From Candidatus Zipacnadia bacterium (GTDB lineage: Bacteria; Armatimonadota; UBA5377; JALGUK01), in assembly GCA_029820875.1 (NCBI GenBank), contig JALGUK010000134.1, positions 1 to 8,561 of the forward strand: a DNA stretch of 8,561 bases, in the 5' to 3' direction. Shown piece after piece: positions 6,173 through 8,561 of the stretch. How positions within the stretch are numbered: the first letter of the stretch is position 1; every line of letters starts with the position of its first letter. The translations under genes were made by a program, and so were the position numbers. Under the pieces are notes generated by a model. That model was not told where the DNA came from. It worked only from the letters and a program-made list of their open reading frames with translations, and searched no databases.

Positions 6173-7980
6173 TTTTCATCGCGCCGCATCCCCGGCGGCA
6201 GGTCCAACTTGATATGCAACTCTTTGAGGATTTCCGGGTCTACTTCCGACGGGGCGCCGCTTAGCAGGCATGTCGCGCTCTGCGTCTTCGGGAATGCGAT
6301 TACCTCGCGGATGTTCGGCTCGCCGCACATCATCATAACAATCCTATCGAACCCGGGCGCGATACCGCCGTGGGGAGGGGTGCCGTATTCAAAGGCGTCC
6401 AGCAGGAAACCAAAACGCTCCTGGGCCTGCTCAGGTCCGATTCCGAGGACCTGGAAGACCTTCTGCTGGATGTCTCGAAGATGAATCCGAATGCTGCCGC
6501 TGCCGAGTTCCACGCCGTTTAGGACGATATCGTAAGCCTTAGCACGCACCTTCAGAGGATCGGTATCAAGCAGCGACAGGTCTTCATCAACGGGCATGCA
6601 AAACGGATGGTGTTCGGCGACGACTTCCCCTTCATCGTTGAGGCCGAAGAGCGGGAAGTCCAGAACCCACACCGGAGCGAAGGCCTTCGGGTCAATCAGC
6701 CCCAGCCGCTCTCCAAGATGGCGTCTCACTGCGTCCAGCGCTTCGTTGGCCACGTTCGGCGTATCCGCGACAAAGCACAGCAAATCCCCCGGTTCGGCAC
6801 CGAAAGTATTCTTCAGTTGCTCAATCTGCTCCTCGCTGAAGAACTTGGCAATCGGTGACTGGACATCCTTCTCCCGGACTACAATCCAGGCAAGCCCTTT
6901 GGCCCTGTGCCGCTGCGCGAACGCCACGAGGTCGTCAAGTTCCTTCCGCGAGAACTTCCCGCCGCCCTTCGCGTTAAGCCCCTTGACGATTCCGCCGGCC
7001 TGGACCACTTCCGTAAACACCCGAAGTTCAGACGCCGCGGCGATGTCGGATATGTCCACAAGCTCCATGTCGAACCGCAGGTCCGGCTTATCAGTGCCGT
7101 ACCGCGAGAGCGCCTCGGCATATGTCATCCGAGGGAAGGGGCTGGGCAGGTCAATGTCCGCGGCCTTCTTGAAGATGAATTGGAACAGCCGCTCGCACAG
7201 GTCGAGAACGTCATCGCGGTCCACAAACGACATCTCAATGTCAATTTGCGTATGCTCCGGCTGACGGTCCGCGCGGAGGTCCTCATCGCGCAGACATCTC
7301 GCAAGCTGGTAGTAACGCTCGACGCCGGACACCATGAGGATTTGCTTCATCAGTTGCGGCGACTGCGGAAGCGCATAGAAACGGCCGGGGTTGACGCGGC
7401 TGGGGACCAGGTAGTCCCGCGCGCCCTCCGGCGTTTGCTTGAAAAGGATAGGCGTTTCAATCTCCCAAAATCCCTCGCTGTCCAGGAACTCCCGCACTGC
7501 CTGGGCGGCTCTGTGGCGAATCCGCAGGTTCCGCTGCATACGCGGCCTGCGCAGGTCAATGTAGCGGTATTTGAGCCGGACGTTTTCGTCCACCTGGGCG
7601 GCGTTCTCATGCTCCTCGTCCACGGCGAACGGCGGCGTCTTGGCGACATTGAGGATTTCCAGCCGGTCGGTGTATATCTCCACCTCGCCGGTGGGCAGCT
7701 TCGGGTTCTCGGTATCAGGCGGCCTCTTGCGCACTACGCCCGAGGCGGCAATCACATACTCCGGCCGCACTTTCTCAGCCAGCGCAAATGCCTCGGCAAG
7801 CTCCGGCCCGACGACCACCTGCACGATGCCGGAGCGGTCGCGCACGTCAATGAAGATGACGCCGCCGTGATCGCGTGCTCTGTGGGCCCATCCCATGACT
7901 GTTACGTGTTCGCTGATGTGTTTAGGCCGCAACTCTCCGCAATGATGTGTTCTCTTCAGCTTTTCGGGGGTTCCCGACAT
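6169..7980 (-). CDS. aspS: Aspartyl-tRNA synthetase (bacterial type, possibly non-discriminating)
   Basis: The protein has 603 residues, full length for a bacterial AspRS. It activates aspartate with ATP and charges tRNA(Asp). An N-terminal OB-fold anticodon-binding domain (about 15-112) contains GWAHRARDHGGVIFIDVRD. The class II core has KYRYIDLRRP (137-146), TPEGARDYLVPSR (183-195), ALPQSPQLMKQ (203-213), motif 2 CLRDEDLRADRQPEHTQID (229-247, Arg231) and motif 3 GGIAPGFDRI (538-547). The bacterial GAD-type insertion occupies about 295-425. His38 in RARDHGG is the residue found in non-discriminating AspRSs such as that of Pseudomonas aeruginosa (His31), where E. coli has Leu. The enzyme may therefore also make Asp-tRNA(Asn) for GatCAB. 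The ATG at 7980 has AGGGGAG 9 nt upstream. It follows hisS by 73 nt on the same strand, a common bacterial arrangement. Confidence 0.98.
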   Translation of the reverse strand: MSGTPEKLKRTHHCGELRPKHISEHVTVMGWAHRARDHGGVIFIDVRDRSGIVQVVVGPELAEAFALAEKVRPEYVIAASGVVRKRPPDTENPKLPTGEVEIYTDRLEILNVAKTPPFAVDEEHENAAQVDENVRLKYRYIDLRRPRMQRNLRIRHRAAQAVREFLDSEGFWEIETPILFKQTPEGARDYLVPSRVNPGRFYALPQSPQLMKQILMVSGVERYYQLARCLRDEDLRADRQPEHTQIDIEMSFVDRDDVLDLCERLFQFIFKKAADIDLPSPFPRMTYAEALSRYGTDKPDLRFDMELVDISDIAAASELRVFTEVVQAGGIVKGLNAKGGGKFSRKELDDLVAFAQRHRAKGLAWIVVREKDVQSPIAKFFSEEQIEQLKNTFGAEPGDLLCFVADTPNVANEALDAVRRHLGERLGLIDPKAFAPVWVLDFPLFGLNDEGEVVAEHHPFCMPVDEDLSLLDTDPLKVRAKAYDIVLNGVELGSGSIRIHLRDIQQKVFQVLGIGPEQAQERFGFLLDAFEYGTPPHGGIAPGFDRIVMMMCGEPNIREVIAFPKTQSATCLLSGAPSEVDPEILKELHIKLDLPPGMRRDEK

Positions 7981-8049
7981 CGTTTAGCGCTCCCCTGCTG
8001 TCAAATACCATGCGTGGCGTAAATCTATGGCTGCATTTGACAGCAAACG
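7981..8049 (-). promoter_or_regulatory. Structured hisS-aspS spacer: hairpin abutting the aspS ribosome binding site
   Basis: A perfect 10-bp inverted repeat, GCTGTCAAAT (7997-8006) / ATTTGACAGC (8035-8044), encloses an inner 4-bp stem CCAT (8008-8011) / ATGG (8027-8030). A possible outer stem is CGTTT (7981-7985) / AAACG (8045-8049). The aspS ribosome binding site (7990-7996, AGGGGAG on the minus strand) touches the end of the main stem. Closing the outer stem would trap it in an internal loop. No T tract follows the stem, so it is not a standard terminator. It could be an attenuator-like or translational control element, an RNA processing site or an operator. Confidence 0.5.
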
Positions 8050-8053
8050 TTCA

Positions 8054-8561
8054 TCAACCGGCCTGAAGTATCTCAACAGTTTGCTCCAACCCAACTTCCT
8101 TCTGCTTCCCGTCAGACAACCTCCTCAGGGTCACAGCGCCGCGGGAAAGCTCGTCCTCCCCGACGATAACCACATGCGAAAACCCTTCCTTGTCCGCACG
8201 GCGGAGCTGAGCCTTGAGACTTCGGCCCGCGAAGTCCGTATCCGCCCGGATTCCGGCAGCACGGAGCCGCCCCAGGAGCTGCAAGCCCGTCGGACGCGCT
8301 TGCTCACCAACCGTTGCGACAAATACTTTCTTCCCGTCAACCTCCGGCACGTGCAACCCAAGATGTTGCCGCGCAATAAGCAGCCGCTCGATGCCGGCAG
8401 CCCCGCCGACGGCCGGCGTGGGCTTCCCGCCGCACTGCTCGACCAGGCCGTCATAGCGCCCACCTCCGCAAATGGAATCCTGCGCCCCGAGACCGGTATG
8501 CACCACCTCGAAGGCGGTCTTGGTATAGTAATCAAGACCGCGCACCAGCCGGGGATTGAGT
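8054..8561 (-). CDS. hisS: Histidyl-tRNA synthetase, C-terminal part (5' end outside the window)
   Basis: About 169 C-terminal residues are present, and the frame is open through the right edge. The GTG at 8545 is an internal valine and not the start. The fragment starts LNPRLVRGLDYYTKTAFEV, containing the histidine-specific loop RGLDYYT. GGGRYDGL and the class II motif 3 region AVGGAAGIERLL follow. The rest (from about KKVFVATVGEQA to the end) is the alpha/beta anticodon-binding domain, with LRAAGIRADTDFAGRSLKAQLRRADKEG and the VVIVGEDEL strand typical of HisRS. The enzyme attaches histidine to tRNA(His) in the cytoplasm. It lies upstream of aspS and is probably the promoter-proximal gene of the run; its promoter is not in view. 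Confidence 0.96.
   Translation of the reverse strand, partial: LNPRLVRGLDYYTKTAFEVVHTGLGAQDSICGGGRYDGLVEQCGGKPTPAVGGAAGIERLLIARQHLGLHVPEVDGKKVFVATVGEQARPTGLQLLGRLRAAGIRADTDFAGRSLKAQLRRADKEGFSHVVIVGEDELSRGAVTLRRLSDGKQKEVGLEQTVEILQAG

Noticed and set aside
6907..8022. Plus-strand open frame of 371 codons opposite aspS
   Set aside because: It is a long antisense shadow of a highly conserved GC-rich synthetase gene, with no domain and no ribosome binding site of note.
7981..8053. T-box leader in front of aspS
   Set aside because: The 73-nt spacer has no room for the T-box stem I and antiterminator and lacks a T-tract terminator.

Overview
The window is about 8.6 kb of compact, GC-rich bacterial DNA. 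It carries nine protein genes or gene remnants and no tRNA, rRNA, CRISPR array or intact insertion sequence that I can recognise. The organism cannot be named from this sequence. The bacterial-type AspRS, the copper-amine-oxidase-type stalk domain, the Shine-Dalgarno sequences and the consensus sigma70-type promoters fit a free-living bacterium. Armatimonadota-like or deep Firmicutes-like lineages are plausible, but that is a guess.

Left block (1-2748, minus strand): a membrane-anchored extracytoplasmic cyclophilin (peptidyl-prolyl isomerase); then an exported TPR protein with a C-terminal laminin-G-like domain, which has its own good promoter; then, 50 nt further on, an exported stalk-domain protein that runs off the left edge. 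All three products appear to act outside the cytoplasmic membrane.

Middle block (2897-5137, plus strand): a consensus promoter (TTGACA, 17 nt, TATACT) drives a SAM-dependent DNA methyltransferase gene that looks broken. Motif I (DPFCGSGTT) and motif IV (TSPPY) lie in different reading frames, and the linker between the two halves looks too short. A PHP-domain metal-dependent hydrolase follows, with its TTG start overlapping the methyltransferase stop. The spacer upstream of this block contains a short string resembling a REP/RAYT-type element, and also a 16S rRNA signature.

Right block (5225-8561, minus strand): hisS (3' part) -> aspS -> an MtnX/SerB-like HAD phosphatase (GTGA overlap with aspS) -> a small single-cluster [4Fe-4S] ferredoxin. 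A strong hairpin at 5163-5209 separates the convergent PHP and ferredoxin genes. A second hairpin lies between hisS and aspS and abuts the aspS ribosome binding site.

The clearest anomalies are the disrupted methyltransferase coupled to an intact PHP hydrolase, the hisS-aspS hairpin, the CxxCxxCxxC cluster in the HAD phosphatase encoded beside a ferredoxin, and heavy use of GTG/TTG start codons. I did not find a convincing new multi-gene system.
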